This document shows positions 26,061-34,973 of a stretch of DNA of 53,941 bases, piece after piece. Source of the DNA: an uncultured Oxalobacteraceae bacterium (lineage in GTDB: Bacteria; Pseudomonadota; Gammaproteobacteria; Burkholderiales; Burkholderiaceae); assembly GCA_946479255.1 (NCBI GenBank), contig CAMLFK010000006.1:1-53941 (forward strand), given 5' to 3'. The position numbers and the translations under genes were made by a program. The notes beneath the pieces were generated by a model. The model saw nothing but the letters and a program-made list of their open reading frames with translations, was not told where the DNA came from and made no database searches. Position 1 is the first letter of the stretch, and every line of letters starts with the position of its first letter.

Positions 26061-27359
26061 CTTGTCCAACTCCGGCTGCATGGCCTCGGCCCAGATCCGG
26101 TAGCCCGCCTCGTTGGGATGCAACATGTCCGGCATGACGTCCTTGGACAGCGTGCCGTCAGCTTGCAGGAATGCCTGGTTGAGGTTGGCAAAGAACACCC
26201 GTTTGCCGTCGGCCAGGCGAGGCAGCAAGCGGTTGACCTTGTCGTTGAGCTGACGCAGCGCCCCGTCCGGCTTCTCATCGCGCGGAAAAATAGCCAGCAG
26301 CAGGATCTTGGTGCGCGGCAGGCGCTTCTTCAATTCCTGAATATTGCGTTCGATACCGGCCACGATCAGGGCCGCTTCTTCCTGGCGGTGCCCGGTGTTG
26401 TTCGTGCCAAGCATCAGGACCGCGACCTTGGGCGCGATGCCATCGACTTCGCCATGGCGCAGGCGCCACAGCACGTTCTCGGTGCGGTCGCCGCCGAAGC
26501 CCAGGTTCAGCGCGTGCCGTGGCTGGTAGCGCTCTTCCCAGATCGCCTTGCCTTGCTTGGCCCAGCCTTCGGTGATCGAGTCGCCGATGAAGACCATGCC
26601 GGTCGGCTCCCCGGCGGCACGGCGGCGCTGCACTTCCGCCAGCTTTTCCTGGTGGCGCGGCATCCACCAGTCGAGCGCCCAGGACTCGCCCAGCGGCTCG
26701 GGCGTCACCGAGGCGGTGAGGTAGTTGGCGCAGGTGCTGTTGGCCTTGCCGCGCAGGTCAATGCGCAAGTTGGCCAGCTCGACTTCGCCGGCCCCGGTGC
26801 CGTCGAGCGCGAACGGCTGGCGGACGGCACTAAAGTCGTCGCCCTTGTGATGGAAGCAGGAGAGGGGATAGGACACGCGCTGCCAGCCTTTGCCAACGGC
26901 GGCGCGCGCCTGCGCCACATAGCTGACCTTGCGATCGCAGCCGGGCCCGCAGCTGAGGCGGAAAGCGACGCCGCCCTTGGCCAGTTCGTTCACCTTCAGG
27001 TCGAAGGAAACGACGCCCTTGGCCAGGTAGGGGCGCAGGTCGAGCGGCGGGCTGTCCACGCGCATGGTTGAAAACCAGGTGTCCTTCCAGGTCAGCGCGA
27101 GCGCGTCCGCCGTCCCGTCCTTGGCGCTGCGGCGCAGTTCGACCACGGCGTTCGCTTGCTTGGGATCCTTGTCCACACGGCTGACGCCATTAGGCGTCAG
27201 CTCCTGCTGCGCGTCCCAGGTGCCGAACTGGATCCGTGCGCCATCCATCGGTTTTTCGGCGTAAAGCGGCAGGGAGGGCGAGGCCGCGGTGGCCCACGCC
27301 GGCAGCGCAAGAAGCGCCGCCAGCAGCAGTGGCATGCTCAAGGTGCGTGACTGGCTCAT
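26046..27359 (-). CDS. SGNH/GDSL esterase with N-terminal ExoP-like galactose-binding domain
   Basis: 437 aa with a signal peptide (MSQSRTLSMPLLLAALLALP then AWATAA). Residues about 35-220 resemble the ExoP C-terminal galactose-binding-like domain found at the end of GH3 exo-glucosidases (WKDTWFSTMRVDSPPLDLRP, VAFRLSCGPGCDRKVSY). Residues 240-437 are an SGNH hydrolase: block I FIGDSITEGW (Ser261), block II LGFGGDRTENVLWRL, block III MLGTNN, block V DMLHPNEAGY (Asp and His). A carbohydrate O-acetylesterase, possibly acting on acetylated xyloglucan, fits the setting. The start ATG overlaps the GH74 stop (ATGA), implying translational coupling, and its 3' end overlaps the GntR gene by 15 bp. Confidence 0.85.
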   Translation of the reverse strand: MSQSRTLSMPLLLAALLALPAWATAASPSLPLYAEKPMDGARIQFGTWDAQQELTPNGVSRVDKDPKQANAVVELRRSAKDGTADALALTWKDTWFSTMRVDSPPLDLRPYLAKGVVSFDLKVNELAKGGVAFRLSCGPGCDRKVSYVAQARAAVGKGWQRVSYPLSCFHHKGDDFSAVRQPFALDGTGAGEVELANLRIDLRGKANSTCANYLTASVTPEPLGESWALDWWMPRHQEKLAEVQRRRAAGEPTGMVFIGDSITEGWAKQGKAIWEERYQPRHALNLGFGGDRTENVLWRLRHGEVDGIAPKVAVLMLGTNNTGHRQEEAALIVAGIERNIQELKKRLPRTKILLLAIFPRDEKPDGALRQLNDKVNRLLPRLADGKRVFFANLNQAFLQADGTLSKDVMPDMLHPNEAGYRIWAEAMQPELDKLMRQ

Positions 27360-29686
27360 TGTGGATTACCGATCTTCACGCCGCCGATCAGGCCATTCAC
27401 GTAGACGCGGCCAAAGACGCGCATGTCTCCGGTGACCCAGTTCGCGCCGGCCCACTGGTGCTTATCGTCGTTGAGCCGTTTCCAGCTGGCCCCGCCATCG
27501 ATGGACTGGTAGATGCCGAATTGATTGTCGATCTTGGCGGAGATATACACGGCCGGATAGGCCTTGCCGGGCGCGGCCTTGCCGAAGCCGACCCCGTAAG
27601 CGGTCTGCACGGCGGCGATCTTTACCGGCGCGCCATTGGCGCCGTCGATATGCCACAGGCCATTTGGTCCGGCCAGCCACAGGTCGCGGCGCACCGTGCC
27701 GGGGACCGACACGAGCTGGTGATGTGACTGCCAGGACGGCAGGATGTCGAGCCCGGAATGGATGGTCGCAAAGCTCTTGCCACTGTCGGCGCTTTCCAGG
27801 ATCGCCCCTTTGGAGAAGTCGTAGGTGTAGAAGTAGCCGTTGGCGACCTGGTCGGCGATCGGGTGGAAATAGTTACCCGAATAGACAGCGTCCGTGCCCG
27901 GATAGCCGGTCGACGCCGTCCAGTTGGCCCCGCCGTTGGTCGAGTAGAAGGCGCTCTGCTTGCCCGGCACCCACAAGAGGGCAGTACCGCTGGCCGAGAC
28001 AGCCATGCGGCCGGCATCGGAACCGGCGGCGACCGGGCTGCTGGCCACCTGGGCCCAGGTCACGCCATTGTCCTTCGAGATCATGGCGGTATTGCCCCTG
28101 GCGACAGTACGGACCACAACATTGGTGTTCAAGGCCGCTACATCGACGCTATAGTTGGACGAATTCGGACTGGAGTAGTGGCCGCTGACGCTGTTGAAGT
28201 CGGTGTCGTAGCGGGCACCGGCGACGTCGCCCAGCGCGGTGAACAGGTGCGCGCCCGTGACCGGCGAGATCATTGGCGAATAGGTCCCGGTTTCCTCGAT
28301 GCCCTTGATGTTGAACGACCAGGCCACCGTGCTGCTGGAGAGGTTGTTACTTTCCCATAGGCCGTAGCCGGTGTTGTACATGACGTTATTGGCGTTGAAA
28401 GGATCGATATCGACGTCGCTGATCCAGTGGCCCATCGCGCCGTTCAGCTTGCCGTCGTAGTAGGCCGTGATCCACGGGAAGCCACCGTTCGAACGGGTGC
28501 TGGTGTCCTTGAGGCCGGTCCAGGTGGCGCCGCCGTCGGTCGACTTGTACAAGTCGTCGCCGCCTGCCCAGCGGTCGAGTGTCGCCACCACGATGGTATT
28601 CGGGTTGCGCGGATCGACACCCAGGCCGCTGTAGCCGAACTGCCAGGTGCTGGTCGGCGCGGCAGGCGTGATGTCGGTCCAGGTATTGCTGGCCAGGTTC
28701 AGCTTGTAGACCGCGCCCGCGGTCACGTTGTTAGGACCCGGGCCATTGCCATAGGTGAGGATCAGGCGGCCGGCGCCGTCGAGGCTGCCCTGCAGCGGCA
28801 TCAGGCCGGCCGGGCCGCCGGTGACCGGGGCCCAAGTCGTGCCGCCGTTGGTCGAGCGGTACAGCGCGGCGCCGCTGGTGGCGGCCACGCCGACATAGAG
28901 CGTACTGGTGGCCGAGCCGGATGAGCCGGTCGACTTGTCGAACAGGACGAAGTTGGTGTTGGCCGTGGCCGGGAAGCCCGGCACTTGCGACCAGGTCACG
29001 CCCGAGTCGGTCGACTTGTACAGCCCATTCTGATTGGTGCCGAGGAACAGGATCGAGCCCTTGTTCGGGTCGACCTGCAAGCGTTCGCCGGTACCGCGGC
29101 CGTCGGAATTGCCATTCAGGCGGATCGGCAGTTCCGTGCGCGACCAGTTGGCGCCGCGGTCGGCCGAGCGCAAAATCGCCGCCGTGCGGCCCCAGTCCGG
29201 CAGGTACATGCCGGCTGCGACATACAGTTTCTGGGAGTCGTTCGGATCGACCGCCAGCGATGCGCCGCCGGCCAGCTGGTTGTCGTCACGGTTCAAATCG
29301 TCGTTGAGCTGGATCCAGGTGGAGGAACCCGGATCGCGGCGATACACCCCGCCGACGTCGGTCCGGATATAGACCAGGCCCTGAACGGTCGGATGATAGA
29401 CGATTCCGGTAATGTAGCCGCCTGCGCCGAACAGCGCGGTCGTCCACGAATAGGTCCCGCTGCCTGGCTTGGCGGCGGACGAGTCGGTCTCGCCCGGGAT
29501 CGGGGCAGGCGTCTGGGTGCCGCCGGGAGCCGGAGCAACTGGGTCGGATGGTGGAGTGGTGGTGCCGGCGCCAGGAGGCGGCGTGCTGCCCGATCCGCTG
29601 CCAGCCCCCGCGGCCGGGCTGCCGCCGCAGCCGGCCAGCATGGTCGCCAACAGGCAGGTCAGGGCGACAATTTGCTTTTTGCTCAT
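27356..29686 (-). CDS. GH74 endo-xyloglucanase, lipoprotein (paralogue 3)
   Basis: 776 aa. The N-terminus MSKKQIVALTCLLATMLAGC is a lipoprotein signal, followed by a Gly/Pro/Ser/Thr linker to about residue 75. Asp-box motifs repeat through both propellers (SADRGANW, STDSGVTW, STNGGTTW, STDGGATW, SIDGGASW). The catalytic aspartates are present: D110 in IRTDVGGVYRR and D515 in NYSVDVAALN. It is a tail-to-head coupled pair with the SGNH esterase (4-bp ATGA overlap), linking backbone cleavage to de-esterification. It carries a 29-bp box 44-72 bp upstream. It is clearly diverged from paralogues 1 and 2, so it is not a recent duplication. Confidence 0.92.
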   Translation of the reverse strand: MSKKQIVALTCLLATMLAGCGGSPAAGAGSGSGSTPPPGAGTTTPPSDPVAPAPGGTQTPAPIPGETDSSAAKPGSGTYSWTTALFGAGGYITGIVYHPTVQGLVYIRTDVGGVYRRDPGSSTWIQLNDDLNRDDNQLAGGASLAVDPNDSQKLYVAAGMYLPDWGRTAAILRSADRGANWSRTELPIRLNGNSDGRGTGERLQVDPNKGSILFLGTNQNGLYKSTDSGVTWSQVPGFPATANTNFVLFDKSTGSSGSATSTLYVGVAATSGAALYRSTNGGTTWAPVTGGPAGLMPLQGSLDGAGRLILTYGNGPGPNNVTAGAVYKLNLASNTWTDITPAAPTSTWQFGYSGLGVDPRNPNTIVVATLDRWAGGDDLYKSTDGGATWTGLKDTSTRSNGGFPWITAYYDGKLNGAMGHWISDVDIDPFNANNVMYNTGYGLWESNNLSSSTVAWSFNIKGIEETGTYSPMISPVTGAHLFTALGDVAGARYDTDFNSVSGHYSSPNSSNYSVDVAALNTNVVVRTVARGNTAMISKDNGVTWAQVASSPVAAGSDAGRMAVSASGTALLWVPGKQSAFYSTNGGANWTASTGYPGTDAVYSGNYFHPIADQVANGYFYTYDFSKGAILESADSGKSFATIHSGLDILPSWQSHHQLVSVPGTVRRDLWLAGPNGLWHIDGANGAPVKIAAVQTAYGVGFGKAAPGKAYPAVYISAKIDNQFGIYQSIDGGASWKRLNDDKHQWAGANWVTGDMRVFGRVYVNGLIGGVKIGNPQ

Positions 29687-29729
29687 TCAAACTCCAGAAG
29701 ATAAAAATTGCCCGAGGTATGCGGCATGT

Positions 29730-29758
29730 GAATGTCGCGAATATATGACGGGCATGTC
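29730..29758 (-). promoter_or_regulatory. 29-bp inverted-repeat box, copy 3 (GH74 paralogue 3)
   Basis: Plus strand: GAATGTCG, then CGAATATATGACG, then GGCATGTC. Length and arm spacing equal copies 1 and 2. It is 44-72 bp upstream of the start, nearly the same distance as copy 1 (43-71). Confidence 0.65.
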
Positions 29759-29866
29759 TGGAGGGTGTTCAGTTAATGGGGTATCACTAGAAAAAACGAT
29801 GAAAGTGCAGAAAATTAAACTGTTTCTGCCATTTGATTCATCGGCAGCGCGGCAGGTGGCCCTGGC

Positions 29867-30673
29867 TTACTGTGGCGGTATCGAAACGTAGCCCGCGCTC
29901 AGCAGCCACGAAACGAACAGCAAGAACACCATCAACATGGAGAACAGGGCGGAAATGAGGCTCCGCTCCGACGGGTGTTCAATGACCGAGGGCTTGCCGT
30001 AGCCAAGGCCGACGAAGTAGGCGACAAACACGGTGGCCAGGTAATGCACGGCGCCGAACATCTCGCCCAGTTCTCCCTTGCGCGGATGGTCGATCAACAC
30101 ATGCGACAGGATCACCAGGAGCAGATAAGGGATCGACGCCGACAGCGGCGGAAGATACAGGCCGAGGGACTCGACGAACTGCTTGATGGCAGGACGGGAG
30201 CGCGCCAGCAGCGGGAGCACGAGGTTGTGCGTCAGGCCGACGATAAGGATCAGTTTGAGCAGCACCGTCTTGTGCAAGCTGCCGCTTCCCAGGGCGAGAT
30301 TGTGCAGGTTGGTTTCTGCCTGCCGATTGTTCTGGACAAAAAAGTCGGGCGTTGTCAGGCCGAGTACGCGCTGGAACCAGCTGACCTCCTCTAAAGCAGC
30401 CAAGGCCACCAGCGCGGACAAACCGATAAGCCCGACAACTTCCAGCTTGATCCGTCCAAGGCGCCGCATGCGCGTCACGGCCACGAATCCGAGGAGTGCG
30501 GCAATGACGGCAAAACTCAAGAACTGCATCCATTCGACGATGCCGTCCTCGGCCAGCAGCTGCCATTGGCTCGCATGCGAGCCGGACCATGCTACCGATA
30601 GCACGAGTATGGCCAGATTGATGGCAATGGCAGTAACGATCGCCGGATGAAATTTAGTATGTTGAGTCGTCAA
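29867..30673 (-). CDS. Polytopic membrane protein of unknown function
   Basis: 268 aa with about seven hydrophobic segments (e.g. IVTAIAINLAILVLSVAW, VVGLIGLSALVALAALEEV, ISALFSMLMVFLLFVSWLL). Between helices lie conserved-looking polar blocks: EDGIVEWMQFLSF, EEVSWFQRVLGLTTPDFF and NRQAETNLHNLALGSGSLHK. The EEVSW...QAETNLHN pattern looks like an active or binding site facing one side of the membrane. No family name is certain. It is the last gene of a leftward operon with the next two (30-bp gap). Confidence 0.75.
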   Translation of the reverse strand: MTTQHTKFHPAIVTAIAINLAILVLSVAWSGSHASQWQLLAEDGIVEWMQFLSFAVIAALLGFVAVTRMRRLGRIKLEVVGLIGLSALVALAALEEVSWFQRVLGLTTPDFFVQNNRQAETNLHNLALGSGSLHKTVLLKLILIVGLTHNLVLPLLARSRPAIKQFVESLGLYLPPLSASIPYLLLVILSHVLIDHPRKGELGEMFGAVHYLATVFVAYFVGLGYGKPSVIEHPSERSLISALFSMLMVFLLFVSWLLSAGYVSIPPQ

Positions 30674-30703
30674 GAATTTACTCCAAATGAAAGAAGACGG
30701 TGC

Positions 30704-31357
30704 TTACTGAACGCTGGTTGCACCCGCGGGTGTGGCCTGCTGGCGCGGGCGCTTTGACCATCGGTAGAGCGCGAGCGCCACCGCGGCAAGCGCCCAAAAG
30801 ACCAGGAAAGGATCGACCAGGGCGTCCCAGAGGTTTCCGCTTGGAAGGCGCAACACGCTGAACAAGGCCAGCGCGCCTAGCAATGCGAAGGCCTGGAGAC
30901 GCGCATAGTGGCGAAAGATGGCGACCGAGCAGGCGCCGGCAAGTGCGATGGCCAGCAGGGGCGCCCCTTTTGGTCCGAATCCCCAATAGTAGTAGCCGCG
31001 CGATAGCAAACCGAATGCATCAAGGTAGAAGGCGGCACCGACGAGCACGAGGCCGGCCGCCAGCCTGGTGGTCATCACCTTTTTGCCAGGCCTGCCTTGC
31101 CACGCAAGGTGCAACCGTACCAGGCATAGGCCCACCAGCAAGCCACTGGGCAGTTGAAAGGCCAGGCCCAACCAATATGCCAGCGAGTATTCGCCTGGAA
31201 GCAGCTGCAGCAGGCCGCTGCCCGCCACTACGAGCAGCACATGACTGCGCGCGAGCCGATACCTGGTACCGAAGACTGCGACGATCAAGCCGGCCAGCAC
31301 GAATGCCCATGCGATGCGCCCGTAGATAAACTGCCATTCAAGCTCGGGCAAACTCAT
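30704..31357 (-). CDS. VanZ-like small membrane protein
   Basis: 217 aa with six or seven predicted membrane helices and short loops (FIYGRIAWAFVLAGLIVAVF, LLQLLPGEYSLAYWLGLAF, ALLGALALFSVLRLPSG). The layout and the L-x-L-x-P-GEYS and DALVDPFLVFWALAAVAL segments resemble VanZ-like domains, but similarity by eye is limited. Its start overlaps the stop of the propeller gene (ATGA), so it is translationally coupled. Function unknown; membrane envelope role inferred. Confidence 0.6.
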   Translation of the reverse strand: MSLPELEWQFIYGRIAWAFVLAGLIVAVFGTRYRLARSHVLLVVAGSGLLQLLPGEYSLAYWLGLAFQLPSGLLVGLCLVRLHLAWQGRPGKKVMTTRLAAGLVLVGAAFYLDAFGLLSRGYYYWGFGPKGAPLLAIALAGACSVAIFRHYARLQAFALLGALALFSVLRLPSGNLWDALVDPFLVFWALAAVALALYRWSKRPRQQATPAGATSVQ

Positions 31358-32619
31358 TGTGCGCTTCCGTAGTCGATGCGGTAAACATGGTGGGCGATTG
31401 CCTGCCGGCGCGAGGTGAAGGTGACGTGAAGTTCGTCATTGACCTGTTTGAGCGCCGGATACGAAAACTCATCGTCATTGGCACCATGGGCGACGTCAAG
31501 CAAACGCCGCCACGAGCGGGCGTCGGTCGAGTAAGAAAGGCGAAGAATGTGACGCCCGGACGCGCCCGGAGGAACATGATTGTGCAGCAGGAGGAAGCCA
31601 CCCTTCGACAAGCGCAAGGCAGCGATCGAACTGCTGTGGTTGGGCAGGTCCAGCGCCGGCAAGTCTTCCCAATTTTCGCCGCCGTCCCGGCTAAAGGCTT
31701 GCTGGACCCGGCGCGCATCGCTGGAGTCTCGCATCCAGGCATGGGCTTCAAACGCCGACACGGGGACGATTGCCGGCTGCAGGGTGCTGATGCTGGTGCC
31801 GATTCGTGCGAGCCATTGCGGAGCGCCGTCACGGTCAAACGCCATAATCATCGGATACTTAATGCCAAGCTCGAAGTAAGCCGGCAGCAGCCAGCCACCG
31901 TTCGCCAATCCCACCGGGTTGGTTCGCACGAGCACGCTGGTGTTGAACAGCGGCGACATTGGCAACACCCGCTTGACGACGAAATTTTCGCCAAGGTCGG
32001 AGGAAATCAGCTGGACGATGCGGGATGCGGCCCATCCGCCGAGCCCGGTTGCCACGATGTACAGATTGACCTTGCCGTCGGGGGCAGTCCAGGCGACAGG
32101 ATTGCCGATCCGCCGGATGCCGAAGCCAAGGGCCGCGCCCAGCGACGCCCGGCTTGCCACTTCCCGTGTCGGCCCCCAGGCCTTGTTCGACCAGCGCGAT
32201 GAATAGACTTTGACATCGGGCCCGCTCTCGCGGCTGCCAGCCCACCAGAAAACCAGCATCTTATCGCCTGGCAAAGCCGTCAATGCGCTGGCATGCGCAG
32301 ACGGCATCCCGGCCGCCATCGGGACAATCGAGGTCGCGAATTTGCTCAGCGACACATCGCGCGCGCTGCTTGCCTCGACGGCGGACGGCTCGCTGGCTTG
32401 GCGCACAGACCCGGACCAGCGTGTGAATTCTACAAGGAGGGAGAGAAGCAGCAGCAGACAGCAAACGCCGCGCGCGCCCGTGAACAGGCGCGCCGGCCGG
32501 GCTTGTCGCTCCCGGCCAATAAAATCGACTTCGATCACCGAAGCGGCGGCAGCCGCTGACGCGGGAGGGGCCGGAAGGGGGATCGTATCTACTTGAACTG
32601 CCTGACGTCCTGTTGTCAC
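31354..32619 (-). CDS. Membrane-anchored BNR/sialidase-like beta-propeller
   Basis: 421 aa with a GTG start at 32619; AGGAA lies 8 bases upstream. A hydrophobic anchor near residues 47-66 (GVCCLLLLLSLLVEF) makes it a type II membrane protein with the bulk outside. The rest is a six-bladed exo-alpha-sialidase-like (BNR_2) propeller: HASALTALPGDKMLVFWWAG, IGNPVAWTAPDGKVNL, FSRDGGENWEDLP, NHSSSIAALRLSKGGFLLL. The FRIP-like motif and the full Arg triad of true sialidases are not obvious, so the activity is open. First gene of a coupled leftward operon with two membrane proteins. Confidence 0.75.
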   Translation of the reverse strand: MTTGRQAVQVDTIPLPAPPASAAAAASVIEVDFIGRERQARPARLFTGARGVCCLLLLLSLLVEFTRWSGSVRQASEPSAVEASSARDVSLSKFATSIVPMAAGMPSAHASALTALPGDKMLVFWWAGSRESGPDVKVYSSRWSNKAWGPTREVASRASLGAALGFGIRRIGNPVAWTAPDGKVNLYIVATGLGGWAASRIVQLISSDLGENFVVKRVLPMSPLFNTSVLVRTNPVGLANGGWLLPAYFELGIKYPMIMAFDRDGAPQWLARIGTSISTLQPAIVPVSAFEAHAWMRDSSDARRVQQAFSRDGGENWEDLPALDLPNHSSSIAALRLSKGGFLLLHNHVPPGASGRHILRLSYSTDARSWRRLLDVAHGANDDEFSYPALKQVNDELHVTFTSRRQAIAHHVYRIDYGSAQ

Positions 32620-32865
32620 TCGAAATTCCTGTCAGGCAAGCTGGGGATGTAGTGAAGCGGAAAGGATACGGTGCCCGGCAAGACTTGCATCATCGATTCC
32701 TCATCTGAGCGAGGTAGATTTATTCAGGTGCTGCAAACGATCCCGGCAAGGCCGCCAGGAAGTACCGTAAACATTGCCGCTTTGGTATTCAGGCCTACAT
32801 ATTGCATTGGGGATCGGGCATTCTATCAATAATATTGACTGACGTAAACGATATACAGATGGGTT
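32620..32865. other. Intergenic, nothing supported
   Basis: The 246 bp between the LtaS-like gene and the propeller operon hold no gene or strong hairpin. The part near 32820-32860 is AT-rich and may carry a promoter for one side. Confidence 0.4.
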
Positions 32866-34857
32866 CTAATGGGACAGCCGGTAACGTTGTTCCCTGTAGA
32901 GAAGCGAGGGAAGCAGCACATGAGCCATCGCAGTCTCGACCAGTGACTTCGCTGGCTCTTCTCGGCCCAGTTGTAAGTTTCCGGTGGATGCATCGTAGTG
33001 TCCGAGCAAAGCTGGCTGCCCTGGACGGAGGATGAGAGCCCTCCGGTCTTCCAGCCAGGTGAAGTAATTCTCGAACTGAAGGAGGGCGCGCCCCGGAGTT
33101 TGGCTGTCTACCGCAAAGTCGCGCCCGATCATCGGGTGTTCGCTCGACACACCCATCAGGGACAGCAGGGTCGGCGCGAGGTCGATCTGGCTCGCTATCG
33201 GGGCGATCCGCTTTGGCTGGATATCGGCGCCAAGAATGAGTCCAGGAATGTGGAACTTCTTGATCGGCACCAGGCTGTTGCCGTAGACCCGGTTGTCATG
33301 ATCGGCAACGATCAGGAACAGGGTGTCCTTCCAATAAGCCTGCTTCTTGGCCTCGGCAATGAACTTGCCCAGCGCATGGTCGGCGTATTTGACGGCGTTG
33401 TTGACGGTCTGCTTCTGACGGTCGTGCAGGCTGATGCGGCCGTCCGGAAATTCGAAGGGCTCATGGTTGGATGAACTGAAGATGAGGCTGAAGAAGGGCT
33501 TCTTCGCCTCGTGCAAGGTCTTCAGGCGTTCGAGCGACTTGTTAAACAGGTCTTCGTCGGAGGCGCCCCAGCTGCCTTCGAACACCGGCTTCATGTCGCG
33601 CCGGTCGACAACCTGCTGGAAGCCGTTGCCGGTAAAGAAGCCGCGCATATTGTCGAAGTGCGCCTCGCCGCCATACACGAACTCGGTGTGAAACCCCTTC
33701 TTGGCGAGGCCCTGGGCCAGGGTGTAAAAATTTTGCTGGGCCAGCGACAACTTGACCACGCTGCGCGCCGGGGTTGGCGGAAAGCCGGCCACCACCGCCT
33801 CGATGCCGCGCACCGAGCGGGTCCCGGTGGCGTAGAGCTGGTCGAACCACCAGCCCTGGTCCTTGAGCTTTTCCAGTTCCGGCGTCACCGGCAAGCCGCC
33901 AAGCGACTCGACGAAGGTCGCGCCCAGGCTTTCTTCGAGCACGATGACGAGATTGAGTGGGCGCTCGCGCTTGATCGCCGCGATCTGCCGGTGAAGGCTT
34001 GGCAGCTCGCGCGACGTGAAGGTGGAATCGCGCAGCCAGGGAGCGGCCCTGACGGTGGCGATCACCTGCTCAGGCGCGAGTTTGCCGTAGATTTCCGACG
34101 AATTGGCTTCCTTGCGCATCGAATAGACCGCATCGAGCACCGACCAGGGCGAGTTGATGATGAGCGAATTGACCATGGCGTCGCCGGTGAGGGCGAACAT
34201 GGCCGGGTTGGCCGGGCGGTGCGCGGTGGTTGAGCGGATCTGGACAAAAACGGCTAGCAGAATCAAAGGCCAGGTCAGCATCAGTTTGCCCGGCTTCCAC
34301 AGCCGGGTATGCGCGGCGCCGGCCTTGAGCAGGCGATACAGCGTTACCGCCAGCAGCATGGTGGCGCCACACGCGACCAGCAGGGCAGTGCGAAAGCCGT
34401 TCCACAAAGTGGCCGCGACCTCCTTCGGATGGTTCAGGTATTCGATGAACAGGCGGTTGGGCCGCACGTCGTACTGCATGATGAACTGCGGCGAGGACAG
34501 CTCCATGAAGGCGATGACGACCAGCGTGATGCTGGCCCAGCTGAGCGTCACGCCTTTCCAGGCACGCGCGAAGCGTGAATGCGCGAGCAAGGGCGCCAGC
34601 GCGAGTGGCGGCAGCAGGCAATAGCCGAGCAGGATCAGGTCGGCGCGTACACCCTGTACCAGCATCTGGCCGCTGATGCCGGTCGTGGCCACGCGCTCCC
34701 ATTGCCATGCCATCAGGCCAATGCGCGACAAGGACAGCATGGCCAGACCGATCAGCAGCATCTGCAGCAAAGTGGAATAGGGCCCGGCCGCTGAAGTCAG
34801 GCGCACGAGGCGGGAGGGCGAGCTTGCCGAAGGATGCGTTGCCGTCAGGGTAGTCAT
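32866..34857 (-). CDS. LtaS/OpgB-like sulfatase-superfamily membrane transferase
   Basis: 663 aa. Five hydrophobic segments in the first 210 residues (e.g. LLQMLLIGLAMLSLSRIGL, ASITLVVIAFMELSS) are followed by a periplasmic alkaline-phosphatase-fold domain. Key blocks are NLVIVLEESLGATFVESLGG (metal site), YATGTRSVRGIEAVVAG (nucleophile loop), EFVYGGEAHFDNMRGFFTGN and LIVADHDNRVYG (metal-binding DHD). This is the layout of lipoteichoic-acid synthase and of phosphoglycerol transferases that modify osmoregulated periplasmic glucans. In a Gram-negative host the likely role is transfer of phosphoglycerol or phosphoethanolamine to an envelope glycan. AGGT lies 8 bases before the ATG. Confidence 0.85.
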   Translation of the reverse strand: MTTLTATHPSASSPSRLVRLTSAAGPYSTLLQMLLIGLAMLSLSRIGLMAWQWERVATTGISGQMLVQGVRADLILLGYCLLPPLALAPLLAHSRFARAWKGVTLSWASITLVVIAFMELSSPQFIMQYDVRPNRLFIEYLNHPKEVAATLWNGFRTALLVACGATMLLAVTLYRLLKAGAAHTRLWKPGKLMLTWPLILLAVFVQIRSTTAHRPANPAMFALTGDAMVNSLIINSPWSVLDAVYSMRKEANSSEIYGKLAPEQVIATVRAAPWLRDSTFTSRELPSLHRQIAAIKRERPLNLVIVLEESLGATFVESLGGLPVTPELEKLKDQGWWFDQLYATGTRSVRGIEAVVAGFPPTPARSVVKLSLAQQNFYTLAQGLAKKGFHTEFVYGGEAHFDNMRGFFTGNGFQQVVDRRDMKPVFEGSWGASDEDLFNKSLERLKTLHEAKKPFFSLIFSSSNHEPFEFPDGRISLHDRQKQTVNNAVKYADHALGKFIAEAKKQAYWKDTLFLIVADHDNRVYGNSLVPIKKFHIPGLILGADIQPKRIAPIASQIDLAPTLLSLMGVSSEHPMIGRDFAVDSQTPGRALLQFENYFTWLEDRRALILRPGQPALLGHYDASTGNLQLGREEPAKSLVETAMAHVLLPSLLYREQRYRLSH

Positions 34858-34973
34858 TTATTACCTGGTCAATAACGTTGCGGAAAATCTGCATGGGTTT
34901 CTTACTGGGATGCAAATTCTCGCACGTATTCATTGTGTATGACGTTCAATAGATGAGATAAATACACAGGGCA

